Origin: Piper betle
Taxonomy: Eukaryota; Streptophyta; Magnoliopsida; Piperales; Piperaceae
Assembly (NCBI GenBank): GCA_033002965.1
Contig: JAURVB010010403.1
Span: 36,620 to 100,619 of the forward strand
Direction: 5' to 3'
Length of the DNA: 64,000 nt
The notes below the pieces were generated by a model. That model was not told where the DNA came from and searched no databases. It saw nothing but the letters and a program-made list of their open reading frames with translations. Below are positions 11,737 to 24,114 of this stretch, piece after piece (the first letter of the stretch is position 1; each line of letters starts with the position of its first letter). A program made the position numbers and the translations under genes.

Positions 11737-13922
11737 TTAGAGCGCAGAGCTGTAAGGAACCCCGGCATTGGGAATCCACTTATCCCCTCCGGTGAACGGC
11801 TTTACTGTGAACTTCGCCGCCTGATTTGCGTTCAAGAACCTCAACCCCTTCCACTTCACCCTCATCCTCGTCGACGCCCCGGCGCCTCGGTTCGCGTACT
11901 CGCCGTAGAAGATGGTGCTGGGCGCCGAGTTCCCCGTCCACGGCATCCACCCACTGGGGTGGATCACACCCCCAAGCTCGCACTTCATGTAAACGGTGGT
12001 GGAGTAGAGCTTCCACGGCCGGCCGAGGTAGGTGTTGACACCGGCGAGGTTGCCGAAGGGGGAGACAATGCAGTTGTGGAAGGAGATGCCCGTGTTCTGG
12101 TTGGGGTCGGCCTTGCCCTGCGCGGTGATGGTGTCCTGCTGACCGCGCATGGGCACCCTCGGCCGGATGTTGCAGTTCTGGAGGACGGCTGCAGCGTTGC
12201 CGAAGATGAAGTCGACGGTGCCGTAGACGTCGCAGTCACGGTAGAACTGTCGGAGGGAGTGGACGTAGAGGGTGTCCTGGAAGGCGTCGAACTTGCATCG
12301 GTAGAAGACGGCCTCGTCGGCGCTAGCCATCATCGCCACCGCCTGGTGTTTGATTGCTCCAGCCGTGTTGCGGAAGCCCATGTCCCTGGCCATGAAGCCC
12401 TTCCCAAACGTAGCTGCACCCCATGTCGTTCACATTCAGCCATATTATAAGCGAAAAGCTAGGGTGGGCTTATAAGCCAGGCCACTGCATTATTTGCTGA
12501 TAAGTATGTATTGTATGTAAAACTAATCTCACAGTATTTATTGATTTTATTTATTAATTATTACATTATGTGCTTACAAATAGGTTAGTTTCAGCAATCA
12601 GCAGCACTGAAATCTCCTCCCATTGGAAGAGATTTTAGCTCCATATAAGATTTAATTTTATTTAGCTCCATATATAGATTATAATTTATCTTAAAAATAG
12701 ATTATAATTAAATAAAAAATAAAAAAATAATTTGATTTATTTACTATTATTTTTTGTTATATTTTAATCGGTTAAATTATCTATTTTTAATTACATATAA
12801 GTGTTATTTTTTTATTAATAAGAATAGATAAAAATAAATAAAAATTAGGCATAAAAATTAGAAATTGTCTGGCACGCATAATTAAGTAGGCATACCGAAA
12901 GATGCTGATTTGAAGGTAGTGGTTCCATCAACGAAGTTCTTGTTGCCGGTGACAATGGTGGCGTCCTTCCCATCGCCGACCATCATCACATTCCACTTCG
13001 ACTTCTCCACTCTCACCTGCTCGTTGTAAACGCCCTTCTTCACGTAGATCACAGTCCTCTTCTTGCTCTTGTCCGGCACCGCCGCAAGTGCAGCTTTGAT
13101 GGTCTTGTACTTGCCAGACCCATCTTTCGCCACCACTATATCCGCTTTGATATTGCTCGGATTCGACGTCTGGAGCAGCTTCCGATCTTTGGAAGATACC
13201 CAGCTCGGCATTTCGTCGTAGCTCAACAATCTCCTCATCCTCAACGACTTGGCGAATTCGGAGATCTTCGTGACGATGGCGAGGCTGTTGCTGGTGAACA
13301 CGGTGGAGTTCTTCAATATGGTCTCGAGCTTGGCCTTGAGCAGCTCGGGTGCAACTTGGCCGATGCCGTCGGCGCATGTGTCGATGTCCGTCATAGCTGC
13401 GCTTAACCACGTTCTCAAATCGTCTACAATCTCTTCAGATGTGAGGTCGTGAGGAGAATGCAGAGACCCATTGATGTGGTCGGCGGCCGATTCAAGAAGC
13501 TCTTGGCAATCACTCATGGCCGCTTCCACGAGAGGAAATCCATGGAGGCCTTTCAACTCTGCAACAAGCTCGGTGAAAGCTCGGGAAACGACGTCGACGG
13601 CGACTTGGAGGGACAAGAGGAAGATCTGCTCGGGGTCCAGCCGGGACTGGCCTGCGCCAGCCGATGAGAGACTGCTGTAGCAAGAATCCGGGTACTCTGT
13701 GAAATCGCAGACTGTTTTGACAGAGGAGGACAATGAGGAGCTACGGTCGGCGCCGGATTTTGATTTTCCGGCGTATGTTCCTACGACGGCGGCAACAACG
13801 ACCCCGACGAGGACGATGGAGGAGAGGGCGATGATGAGGACCCTCCTTCTTGTTCTCCGGCGAGCTGCTAACTTCGCCTGCTCATCCTCGTCCACCTTGC
13901 CATAGGCCTTGAAGGAGGACAT
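11737..13922 (-). CDS. pectinesterase/pectinesterase inhibitor (PMEI-PME), intact
   Basis: Minus-strand gene with exon 1 at 13922-12896, a 482-bp phase-1 intron and exon 2 at 12413-11737, giving 567 aa without interruption. The N-terminus starts MSSFKAYGKVDEDEQ, then a basic stretch and a membrane anchor (about 28-50), typical of type-II PMEs routed through the Golgi to the wall. PMEI domain about 70-220 with C72, C81, C139 and C183. Processing motifs RRLL (230-233) and RKLL (247-250) separate it from the catalytic domain, which starts near ADIVVAKDGSG (260-270). All expected catalytic residues are present: Q366, Q388, D389, D410 and R474. This is the only full-length PME here with both an intact frame and a canonical active site. 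It lies tail-to-tail with the PME at 8655-10990. The first exon is strikingly GC-rich compared with the intron. Confidence 0.96.
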
Positions 13923-14010
13923 GGTGGATGATGCTTGGAATAATACTATTTTGATTGAGTTGAATCAGACTTGTGTTGTTGATTGAAGGATTGGAGCTGG
14001 GTCATGGAGA

Positions 14011-14018
14011 TTTATATA
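14011..14018 (-). promoter_or_regulatory. probable TATA box of the minus-strand PME
   Basis: TATATAAA on the minus strand about 90 bases upstream of the ATG at 13922, a usual spacing for a plant core promoter with a short leader. No other TATA-like sequence lies closer. Confidence 0.55.
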
Positions 14019-15350
14019 TGATTGTACTCTATGATCAGACGTGGGAGGCATGATCTGATTCTATTTCTGTGTTATACAAGTGCAAAGATTGAAAGAAAGT
14101 TTATTTACTTGTTTGATATGAACGTGCATGCATGGTTTGCTCTTTGAATGGTTGTGGTATTCAAGTAGCCCAAGCCAATACTGGTCTCCGTTGACATTCT
14201 ATAATCGTGTTTAAGCTTGATAGATTTTTAGATTAATGACGTTTATAACATAGATTATTGTTGCACAATGAGCCTTTAGATGGTTCAAGTTAATTAGTAT
14301 TACCACAACATTTTTTCTGGGCATACTGTTGGGTGGATCACCTCTTAGTAAAGGTGTTTCAAGTACCTTTTTATACAACAAGATTAAAAGTCAACGAAAA
14401 TATAATATTTTAAAGTTGTCGTCTTGTCCCGTTATATTTGCTAAAAGTTAGTAATCCATAATTTAAATGCACTTAATCATTATTCCTCATAAGTTCATTA
14501 ATTAATCAGCTGACAACAGTCAAATGAAATTGAGATAATTATAGCAATGATTAATAATTATTTCTTACAAAATTGTCCTAATGATGTCTCAGTCGATGGG
14601 CTGCCAAAAATAGAATTATATGTAGTTTTGTCTAACATGACAATTAACCTACACACACGCCCGACTAAGTTATAATTAGGGACGGGCTTGGTCAGATATG
14701 GACCATATATATGGCTACATATGTGTTCAATCCGAACCCGAAAACTCCTGAACATAATTTGAATACTGAAGATTACATCTATTTCATTTATTATACCCAT
14801 ATTTGATTTGAATTCCAAAACCTGTATGATATCCGAAACTTACTTGATTGAATAAAATAACATAATTAATACAAATTTTTATATGAAATAGATAATAATA
14901 ATAATAATAATAATAAATTATTTTAAATATTTTAAAATATATTTTATAAAATATCACTTATTCGAATTAGATCACCTTAAACTCATATGTGATCCAAATA
15001 TTTTCGGATATATAATCTGAAAAGTCTGGACTTGAAGCCAATCTAAAACTATTTCAGATAAGATATACATAAATCGGATAGAGATATATACAAATCGAAT
15101 TAGTGAAATACATGTGTTCAGTTTATTCGTTGCACACATATTTCTACTTAATGGGCCTAAGAGAACGGTGGAGATATTGGGCTTGGATAATGGATGCATG
15201 GACAGTACATTTAGATGGGATTTTGTAGTGGGCCGTATTTTTTTTTTTAATGTCTTAGAGATATCTTGGATCTTATAATGAAATTCCCGTGTAAATTAAA
15301 CATTAGCTAGAATACAAATGGGTACAACTTGAAATCAAGAATATTTTGGC
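14019..15350. other. intergenic, AT-rich
   Basis: Upstream region of the minus-strand PME followed by AT-rich DNA with an ATA/TAA microsatellite at about 14892-14920. Segments around 14680-15110 repeat phrases such as AATCCGAACCCGAAAAC and AATCGGATAGAG that resemble plant miniature elements, but I could not find matching termini. Confidence 0.35.
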
Positions 15351-15360
15351 ATCGCAGGCA

Positions 15361-15740
15361 GCGTACTGCCCCGAGAGCCGCTGGACTCTCCCATTCACCC
15401 CCTACCCCCTGCTGCCATCCCCTACCCCCACGCTGATCGCCCCTCCGCAGTGCCCCTGGCCCCCTCCCCGCCCTGCCCGACCCACCCCCACCCCCACCCC
15501 GCCCTAGAACCGCTCCCCACGCGCACATTTCTCGCTCACCGCTGCCGGGGGAGGGGGCTGGGGAGGGGGCGAGGGTGGGAGGGAAGGGGGAGAGGGGGGA
15601 GGAGGGGGCGAGGACGGGGTGGGAAGAGATAGCGAGCCCAGCGGGGGGAGGGGTGAGGCGGGTTGGGGGGGGGGGTGTCAGTGACGACGGGGGTGGGGCG
15701 ACAGAGGGGGAGGCGGGGGGCTCAATGGGGGGGGGGGGGC
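15361..15740. repeat. C-rich then G-rich low-complexity tract
   Basis: Roughly 175 bases of C-rich sequence (15361-15536) switch abruptly to about 200 bases of G-rich sequence on the same strand (15544-15740). The G-rich half contains many runs of three or more G and two long mononucleotide runs: 11 G at 15665-15675 and 13 G at 15727-15739. It could form G-quadruplexes, and the two halves could partly pair. Open frames across it are compositional artefacts (Gly/Arg/Pro-rich). Confidence 0.8.
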
Positions 15741-15910
15741 ATCACATTATAGCGAACACCTTATGGTGATTTATACCCATCAATAGGCTGCTACATGGAA
15801 TTCGTCCTACCAAGTGCTATAATAATTTTTTCTTTGCAAATCACATTATATATCGAGGATCCTATAAGGTGTTCGTTATAGCAAATGCTACCCCAAATCT
15901 TTTCTTTGCA

Positions 15911-16415
15911 GCTACGGCCGGGGTGAGTGAGGCACAGCGATTCCTCCATTGCACTAGAGTGCAGTGATTGCCGCCCCATAAAAAGGCTACGGCCGGGGTG
16001 TGTGAGGCACTGGCACTGAGTGCAGTGATAGCCGCCCCATAAAAAGGCTACGGCCGGGGTGTGTGAGGCACTGGCACTAGAGTTGGCAGTGAGAGCTTCC
16101 CACAAACGGGGCATAGCGATCACCTGAGTGCAGTGATAGCCGCCCCACAAAAAGGCTACGGCCGGGGTGTGCAAGGCATTGGCACTGGAGTGCAGTGATA
16201 GCCTCCCCATAAAAAGGCTACGGCCGGGGTGTGCGAGGCACTGGCACTAGAATTGGTAGTGAGAGCTTCCCCACAAACGGGGCATAGCAATCACCCGAGT
16301 GCAGTGATAGCTACCCCACAAAAAGGCTACGGCCGGGGTGTGCGAGGCACTGGCACTGGAGACGGTAGTGGTAGCCTCCCCATAAAAAGGCTATGGCCGG
16401 GGTGTGCGGATCACA
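15911..16415. repeat. minisatellite with alternating about 61-bp and 109-bp periods
   Basis: Seven copies of a core with GCTACGGCCGGGGTG start at 15911, 15986, 16047, 16155, 16217, 16326 and 16390 (the last with one substitution). Spacings of 75, 61, 108, 62, 109 and 64 show a higher-order pattern of short plus long unit (about 170 bp). It is inserted in the first copy of the large array and absent from the other copies. A minus-strand open frame across it merely translates the repeat. Confidence 0.92.
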
Positions 16416-17178
16416 GCGGACACCTCCTCCGCATTGTTTTGGAGTATAGCGGAATCGCTCCACCGCATATTAAAATAAATATATGAAAATGGTGGAATGT
16501 ACTTGTTTGTTTTATCTATTATACTACTTAGTGTTGTAATCACTAACGCGGAATTGCCTCCGCAGGTGTGCAGATCTGAGATTAGATGATTGACAACTAG
16601 AGCATGGAGCAAAGTAATATGAGGACTCCTTTTTGTTATTTAATTGAGGAATAAGTGTGGCTGCTGGGAAACGGTCCAAGACTGTGGGATTTTATTATAA
16701 GTTATGATTTCTAATAATGTTTGACATAATTGCTTGTGACATAATTGCTTTAATTTTGAGTAACACCTGCATCACTCAGTTTTGGTTTTGACTTCGGTTT
16801 TCAAAGACATGTCAACCAAAAACTGCATCTTTTACTCGGTGATAATAAATTATAGGAAACATTTGGAAGTTTATGTGGAGAATGAGAAGCAAAGAGGAAG
16901 GTGTCTCCATTGCCCGCGTTAGAGTGTCGCTATCTCTTCATCGACAATGCTGCTTCCACCCCGTCCCAAATAATTATATATCAGATCTTTAGGTGTCACT
17001 AGTGTTGTTATATAATCAAGTTGTAAGCTAATAATATATACCCGGCCCATAATTAAAATAGTGCTTCTACCATGAGCAACCATCCATAAGTTAACTTATG
17101 ACATTACCAGAGCCCTCTCCAATTTTAATTCTAAAAAATAACCTCAATCTTTAAGTAATTTACATAATTCACACTCCA

Positions 17179-17717
17179 TGTTGACTAGGTTTTTTTGAGC
17201 ACTTAAACGTGTTGGAAAGATAAACATAAGAACAACGATAACCACAAAATAAAAATAATGAGGACAACATAACTCTACTATATAAGAAAGATCTTCACAA
17301 AATCACATTAAGTGCAATGAAATCCTACTAATAAATTCACTAGAAAGTTCATCTTGTGAATTTCAATTCAACATGAAAACCCAAACACCTATTTATAGGC
17401 TTTGAGAATCATTTCTATATTTTTTTCATTAATATGTTCACATTGATATTCAATGTTACCTCTTAATATTTTATTCGACTCTTCATTTACCAAGAAGATT
17501 CTGATAACATAATTAATTAATTAGACTTAATTTCTAAAAAATAGAAATGAACCTATTACTAAATTTAAGTTAATTTCACTTCAAAACAAATATAAAAAAG
17601 AAAATAATCAGCCATAAGAGCTGAATAAGTAAAGATGCGTAAATATAGTAAAACCCATTAATTATTTAAATTTTAACGAGGCTATCAAAGATAATTAGTA
17701 GGCACTGATTGCCAACA
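17179..17717 (-). mobile_element. LTR-like segment in array copy 1
   Basis: Segment bounded by TGTTGACTAGG and GATTGCCAACA, that is TGTTG...CAACA inverted ends typical of LTRs. Read on the minus strand it contains CCTATAAATAGGTGTTTGGG (seen on + around 17390-17400), a TATA-like promoter, followed by a transcribed-leader-like stretch. No target-site duplication or adjacent primer binding site is apparent, so it may be an old solo LTR that was later copied with the array unit. Confidence 0.5.
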
Positions 17718-18257
17718 AATGATTGGATCTTACAACCATATATATTACTTGTGAAATCTTATGGATGATTACCTCTCATATAAAAATAACCAAAAAATGG
17801 AAAGATACACCAGACTAATAAAGTTTGATTATTTGTCATTTCCTTCGAACCAGTTCAGCCATTAGTTTAGGAGGTTGTCCTTCCGTGGGCAAAGAGATTT
17901 CAGATGCTTCAATCCGACCATGGCCGAACCGCCAGTCGCACGAAGGGTTGAAGGTTACTTCTTTGCTCACCCAAATCTGTCCTTTGGTTGGATGCGCCCA
18001 AATTAAAGGGCGTTATACCAAAATATCGAGCTAAATACCTTTACAAGATGCCAAATCGATATGTTAGCAGACATTATAATCGCTTAAGCTCACGTCCAAC
18101 ATCCTCTCAAAGCTTAGAGTCAGCTAATGGAACATCGATTTTTTTATCAAGTCAAGCATCAAACTGAATCGAGTTTATTAAAGCTTTAAACTGCTAGCCC
18201 TATTTCATGATGCAAATACCAAATATGAAAAAAATATATTATAGCGCTAGCTAGAGC

Positions 18258-18380
18258 AAATTCCCTGTGACAGCCCCTTGATTACAATTCATTGAATTTG
18301 AAAAAAATACCCGTAATTAATATTTAAACCCCTTAAATTGTGGTGATTAACACCAATCAAGAGGCTGCCACAGGGAATTT
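18258..18380. repeat. fold-back hairpin, array copy 2
   Basis: Left arm 18258-18283 and right arm 18355-18380 are inverted copies matching at about 24 of 26 positions, separated by a 71-base AT-rich loop. Marks the start of an array unit. MITE-like or a potential small-RNA precursor; no coding content. Confidence 0.85.
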
Positions 18381-18933
18381 GTCCTAGCAAGTGCTACAAC
18401 AAATTTTTCTTTACAAATCACATTATATATCGAGGCACCTATAAAGAGTTTGTTATAGCAAGTGCTACCCCAAATCTTTTCTTTGAAAATAAGATCATAT
18501 ATCGTTGCGTTGAAAAAATTAGCATCACTCAGTTTTGGTTTTGACTTCGGTTTTCATGGACATGTCAACCAAAGGCTGCATCTTTTACTCGGCGATAATA
18601 AATTATAGGAAACATTTGGCGGTTTATCGGTGGGGAATGAGAAGCAAAGAGGAAGGTGTCTCCATTGCCAGCGTTAGAGTGTCGCTATCTCTTCATCGAC
18701 AATGCTGCTTCCACCCCTTCCCAAATAATTATATATCAGATCTTTAGGTGTCACTAGTGTTTGTTATATAATCAAGTTGTAAGCTAATAATATATACCTG
18801 GCCCATAATTAAAATAGTGCATCTACCATGAGCAACCATCCATAAGTCAACTTATAACATTACCAGGCCCTCTCCAATTTTAATTCTAAAAAATAACCTT
18901 AATCTTCAAGTAATTAACATAATTCAAACTCCA

Positions 18934-19470
18934 TGTTGACTAGGTTTTTTGAGCACTTAAACATGTTGGAAAGATAAATATAAGAACAACGATAACCACA
19001 AAATAAGAATAATGAGGACAACATAACTCTACTATATAAGAAAGATCTTCACAAAATCACATTAAGCGCAATGAAATCCTACTAATAAATTCACTAGAAA
19101 GTTCATCTTGTGAATTTTAATTCAACATGAAAACCCAAACACCTATTTATAGGCTTCGAGAATCATTTATATATTTTTTTCATTAACAGGTTCACATTGA
19201 TATTCAATGTTACCTCTTGATATTTTATTCGACTCTTCATTTACCAAGAAGATTCTGATAACATAATTAATTAATTAGACTTAATTTCTAAAAAATAGAA
19301 ATGAACTTATTACTAAAGTTAAGTTAATTTCACTTCAAAAAAATATAAAAAAGAAAATAATCAGCCATAAGAGCTGAATAAGTAAAGATGCGTAAATATA
19401 GTAAAACCCATTAATTATTTAAATTTTAACGAGGCTATCAAAGAAATTTAGTAGGCACTGATTGCCAACA
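18934..19470 (-). mobile_element. LTR-like segment in array copy 2
   Basis: Same TGTTG...CAACA-bounded segment as at 17179-17717, with small substitutions and the same minus-strand CCTATAAATAGG promoter-like sequence. Part of the duplicated unit. Confidence 0.5.
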
Positions 19471-20173
19471 AATGATTGGATCTTACAACCATATATATTA
19501 CTTGTGAAATCTTATGGCTGATTACCTCTCATATAAAAATAACCAAAAAAATGGAAAGATACACCAGACTAATAAAGTTTGATTATTTGTCATTTCCTTC
19601 GAACCAGTTCAGCCATTAGTTTAGGAGGTTGTCCTTCCGTGGGAAGAGATTTTAGTGGCTTCAATCTAACCACGCTGGCTGGCCAAGGCTGAAACTTGGC
19701 CGCCGACGAAGGAAGGGGTAGAAGGTTACTTTTTTTATCAAATTTGTTCTTATAATCGGTCGGTCCAAATTAAAGCTTGGGGCAGGAACATGTTCTTGCC
19801 CTGGGCATTGGAATTTTTTTCCCACATATATATATATATATATATATATATTCTTATTTTAAAATCATTATTAAGTTTTTTCCTACAAAATATTTATTTA
19901 AAGGGAATATTTAGTATGCATGTCATAGATCTATTTTTTCGTCTATGCAAAATATCGAGCTAAATACTACGAGAGACAAATCGAACAAACAGACATTATA
20001 TGCTTAAGCTCGTTTAACTCCTCTTACATTAGAGTCTAGCTAATTGAACATCAATTTTTTTATCAAGTCAAGCATCAAACTAAATCAAGTTTATTGAAGC
20101 TTTAAACTGCTAGCCCTATTTCATAATGCAAATACCAAATGTGAAAAAAATATATTATAGCGCTAGCTAGAGC

Positions 20174-20296
20174 AAATTCCCTGTGACAGCCCCTTGATTA
20201 CAATTCATTGAATTTGAAAAAAATACCGGTAATTAATATTTAAACCCCTTAAATTATGGTGATTTACACCAATCAAGAGGCTGCCACAGGGAATTC
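20174..20296. repeat. fold-back hairpin, array copy 3
   Basis: Same inverted arms as at 18258-18380; the right arm reads GGGAATTCG instead of GGGAATTTG. Pairing of the core is maintained. Confidence 0.85.
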
Positions 20297-20848
20297 GTCC
20301 TAGCAAGTGCTACAACAAATTTTTTCTTGGCAAATCACATTATATATCGAGGCACGTATAAGGAGTTCGTTATAGCAAGTGCTACCCCAAATCTTTTCTT
20401 TCCAAATAAGATCATATATCGTTGTGTTGAAAAAAATAGCATCAATCGTTTTGGTTTGACTTCGGTTTTCATGGACATGTCAACCAAAGACTGCATCTTT
20501 TACTCGACGATAATAAATTATAGGAAACATTTAGCGGTTTATCGGTGGGGAATGAGAAGCAAAGAGGAAGGTGTCTCAATTGCCCGCGTTAGAGTGTCGT
20601 TATCTCTTCATCGACAATGCTGCTTCCACCCCTTCCCAAATAATTATATATCAGATCATTAGGTGTCACTAGTGTTTGTTATATAATCAAGTTGTAAGCT
20701 AATAATATATACCTGGCCCATAATTAAAATAGTGCTTCTACCATGAGCAACCATCCATAAGTCAACTTATAACATTACCATGCCCTCTCCAATTTTAATT
20801 CTAAAAAATAACCTTAATCTTCAAGTAATTAACATAATTCAAACTCCA

Positions 20849-21388
20849 TGTTGACTAAGTTTTTTGAGCACTTAAACGTGTTGGAAAGATAAATATAAGA
20901 ACAACGATAACCACAAAATAAGAATAATGAGGACAACATAACTCTACTATATAAGAAAGATCTTAACAAAATAACATTAAGCGCAATGTAATCCTACTAA
21001 TAAATTAACTAGAAAGTTCATCTTGTGAATTTTAATTCAACATGAAAACCCAAACACCTATTTATAGGCTTTGAGAATCATTTCTATATTTTTTTCATTA
21101 ACATGTTCACATTGATATTCAATGTTACATCTTGATATTTTATTCGACTCTTCATTTAACAAGAAGATTGTGATAACATAATTAATTAATTAGACTTAAT
21201 TTCTAAAAAAATAGAAATAAACCTATTACTAAATTTAAGTTAATTTCACTTCAAAACAAATATAAAAAAAGAAAATAATCAGCCATAAGAGCTGAATAAG
21301 TAAAGATGCGTAAATATAGTAAAACCCATTAATTATTTAAATTTTAACGAGGCTATCAAAGATATTTAGTAGGCACTGATTGCCAACA
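20849..21388 (-). mobile_element. LTR-like segment in array copy 3
   Basis: Copy of the TGTTG...CAACA-bounded segment, with TGTTGACTAAG at the left end. Same promoter-like core on the minus strand. Confidence 0.5.
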
Positions 21389-21696
21389 AATGATTGGATC
21401 TTACAACCATATATATTACTTGTGAAATCTTATGGATGATTACCTCTCATATAAAAATAACCAAAAAATGGAAAGATACACCAGACTAATAAAGTTTGAT
21501 TATTTGTCATTTCAATCGAAAGTTGTAGTTTAGCATTGTTCTTGATGAGATCAAGGTTTTTGGTCCAAATTAAAGCTTTTTATCAAGTCAAGCATCAAAC
21601 TAAATCGAGTTTATTATTGTAGCTTTAAACTGCTAGCCCTATTTCATGATGCAAATACCAAATATTAAAAAAATATATTATAGCGCTAGCTAGAGC

Positions 21697-21818
21697 AAAT
21701 TCCCTGTGACATCCCCTTGATTACAATTCATTGAATTTGAAGAAAATACCCATAATTAATATTTAAACCGCTTAAATTGTGGTGATTTACACTAATCAAG
21801 AGGCTGCCACAGGGAATT
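21697..21818. repeat. fold-back hairpin, array copy 4
   Basis: Same inverted arms, with one extra mismatch (CATCCCC for CAGCCCC in the left arm). Confidence 0.85.
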
Positions 21819-22361
21819 CGTCCTAGCAAGTGCTACAACAAATTTTTTCTTTGCAAATCACATTATATATCGAGGCTCCTATAAGGAGTTCGTTATAGTA
21901 AGTACTACCCCAAATCTTTTCTTTGCAAATAACATTATATATTGTTGCATTGAAAAAACTTAGCATCACTCGTTTTGGTTTTGACTTTGGTTTTCATGGA
22001 CAAGTCAATTGGACTATGTCAACCAAAGACTGCATCTCTTACTCGGCGATAATAAATTATAAGAAACATTTGGCGGTTTATTAGGGGAGGGGGCGGGAGA
22101 AGCAAAGAGGAAGGTGTCTCCATTGCCCGCGTTAGACTCTTCATCGACAATGCTGCTTCCACCCCTTCCTAAATAATTATATATCTGATCTTTGGGTGTC
22201 ACTAGTGTTTGTTATATAATCAAGTTGTAAGCTAATAATATATACCCGACCCATAATTAAAATAGTGCTTCTACTATGAGCAACCATCCATCAGGCCCTC
22301 TCCAATTTTAATTCTAAAAAATAACCTTAATCTTCAAGTTATTAATAGAATACAAACTCTA

Positions 22362-22905
22362 TGTTGACTTGGTTTTTTGAGCACTTGAAACGTGTTGGGA
22401 AGATAAATATAAGAACAACGATAACCAAAAAATAAGAATAATAAGGACAACATAACTCTACTATATAAGAAAGATCTTTACAAAATTACATTAAGCGCAA
22501 TGAAACCCTAGTAATAAATTCACCAGAAAGTTCAACTTGTGAATTTCAATTCAATATGAAAACCCAAACACCTATTTATTGGCTTAGAGAATCATTTCTA
22601 TATTTTTTTCATTAATAGGTTCACATTGATATTCAATGTTACCTCTTGATATTTTATTCTAGACTCTTCATTTACCAAGAAGATTGTGATAACATAATTA
22701 ATTAATTAGACTTAATTTCTAAAAAAATTGAAATGAACCTGTTACTAAATTTAAGTTAATTTCACTTCAAAACAAAATATAAAAAAAGAAAATAATCAGC
22801 CATAAGAGCTGAATAAGTAAAGATACGTAAATATGGTAAAACCCATTAATTATTTAAATTTTAAAGAAGCTATCAAAGATATTTATTAGGCACTGATTGC
22901 CAACA
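22362..22905 (-). mobile_element. LTR-like segment in array copy 4
   Basis: Copy of the TGTTG...CAACA-bounded segment; the TATA-like core has changed (CCAATAAATAGG on the minus strand), a sign of drift. Confidence 0.45.
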
Positions 22906-23458
22906 AATGATTGGATCTTACAACCATATATATTACTTGTGAAATCTTATGGCTGACTACCTATCATATAAAAATAACGAAAAAAATTGAAAGATACACT
23001 AGACTAATAAAGTTTGATTGTTTGTCATTTCCTTCAAACCAGTTCACCCATTAGTTTAGGATGTTGACCTTTTGTGGGAAGAGATTTTAGTGGTTTCAAT
23101 CTGATTAGAAATTTTTTCCCCATATATATATATATATATTCTTATTTTAAAATCATTATTAAATTTTTTCTTGCAAAATATTTATTTAAAGGGAATATTT
23201 AGTATGCATGTCATAGATGTATTTTCTCGTCTATGCAAAATATTGTGCTAAACACTACGAGAGACAAATCGAACAATCAGACATTATATGCTTAAGCTCT
23301 TTTAACTCCTCTTACATTAGAGTCTAGCTAATTGAACATCAATTTTTTTATCGTCAAGCATCAAACTGAATCGAGTTTATTGACGCTTTAAACTGCTAGC
23401 CCTATTTCATGATGCAAATACCAAATATGAAAAAATATATTATAGCGCTAGCTAGAGC

Positions 23459-23580
23459 AAATTCCCTGTGACAGCCCCTTGATTACAATTCATTGAATTT
23501 GAAAAAAATATCCGTAATTAATATTTAAACCCCTTAAATTGTGATGATTTACACCAATCAAGAGGCTGCCACATGGAATT
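23459..23580. repeat. fold-back hairpin, array copy 5
   Basis: Same inverted arms; the right arm carries CACATGG for CACAGGG, weakening the stem by one pair. Confidence 0.85.
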
Positions 23581-24114
23581 CGTCCTAGCAAGTGCTACAA
23601 CAAATTTTTTCTTTGCAAATCACATTATATATTGAGGCTCCTATAAGGAGTTAGTATAGTAAGTACTACCCCAAATCTTTTCTTTATAAATAACATAATA
23701 TATCGTTGCATTGAAAAAATTTAGCATCACTCGTTTTGGTTTTGTTTTGACTTTGGTTTTAATGGACAAGTCAATTGGACAATGTCAACCAAAGACTGCA
23801 TCTCTTACTCACCGATAATAAAATATTCGGCAATTTATTGGGGGGGGAAAGCAAAGAGGAAGGTGTACTCCATTGCCCGCGTTAAACTCTCCATATCTCT
23901 TCAGCTGCTTCCACCCCTTCCCAAATAATTATATATCAGATCTTTGGGTGTCACTAGTGTTTGTTATATAATCAAGTTGTAAGCTAATAATATATACCCG
24001 ACCCATAATTAAAATAATGCTTCTACTATGAGCAATCCATCCATCAAGCCCTCTCCAATTTTAATTCTAAAAAATAACCTTAATCTTCAAGTTATTAATA
24101 GAATACAAACTCTA

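Noticed and set aside
11713..12450. 245-codon plus-strand open frame antisense to the minus-strand PME
   Set aside because: Compositional shadow of the PME catalytic exon, rich in Val, Gly, Glu and Arg.
15791..16210. 139-codon minus-strand frame with a repeated HTPAVAFLWGGYHC peptide
   Set aside because: It is only the translation of the minisatellite; spacing changes break the phase and there is no start or family context.
15911..16415. CRISPR-like regular spacing of a short repeat
   Set aside because: Spacers are themselves repeated and the context is a plant nuclear genome; it is a minisatellite.
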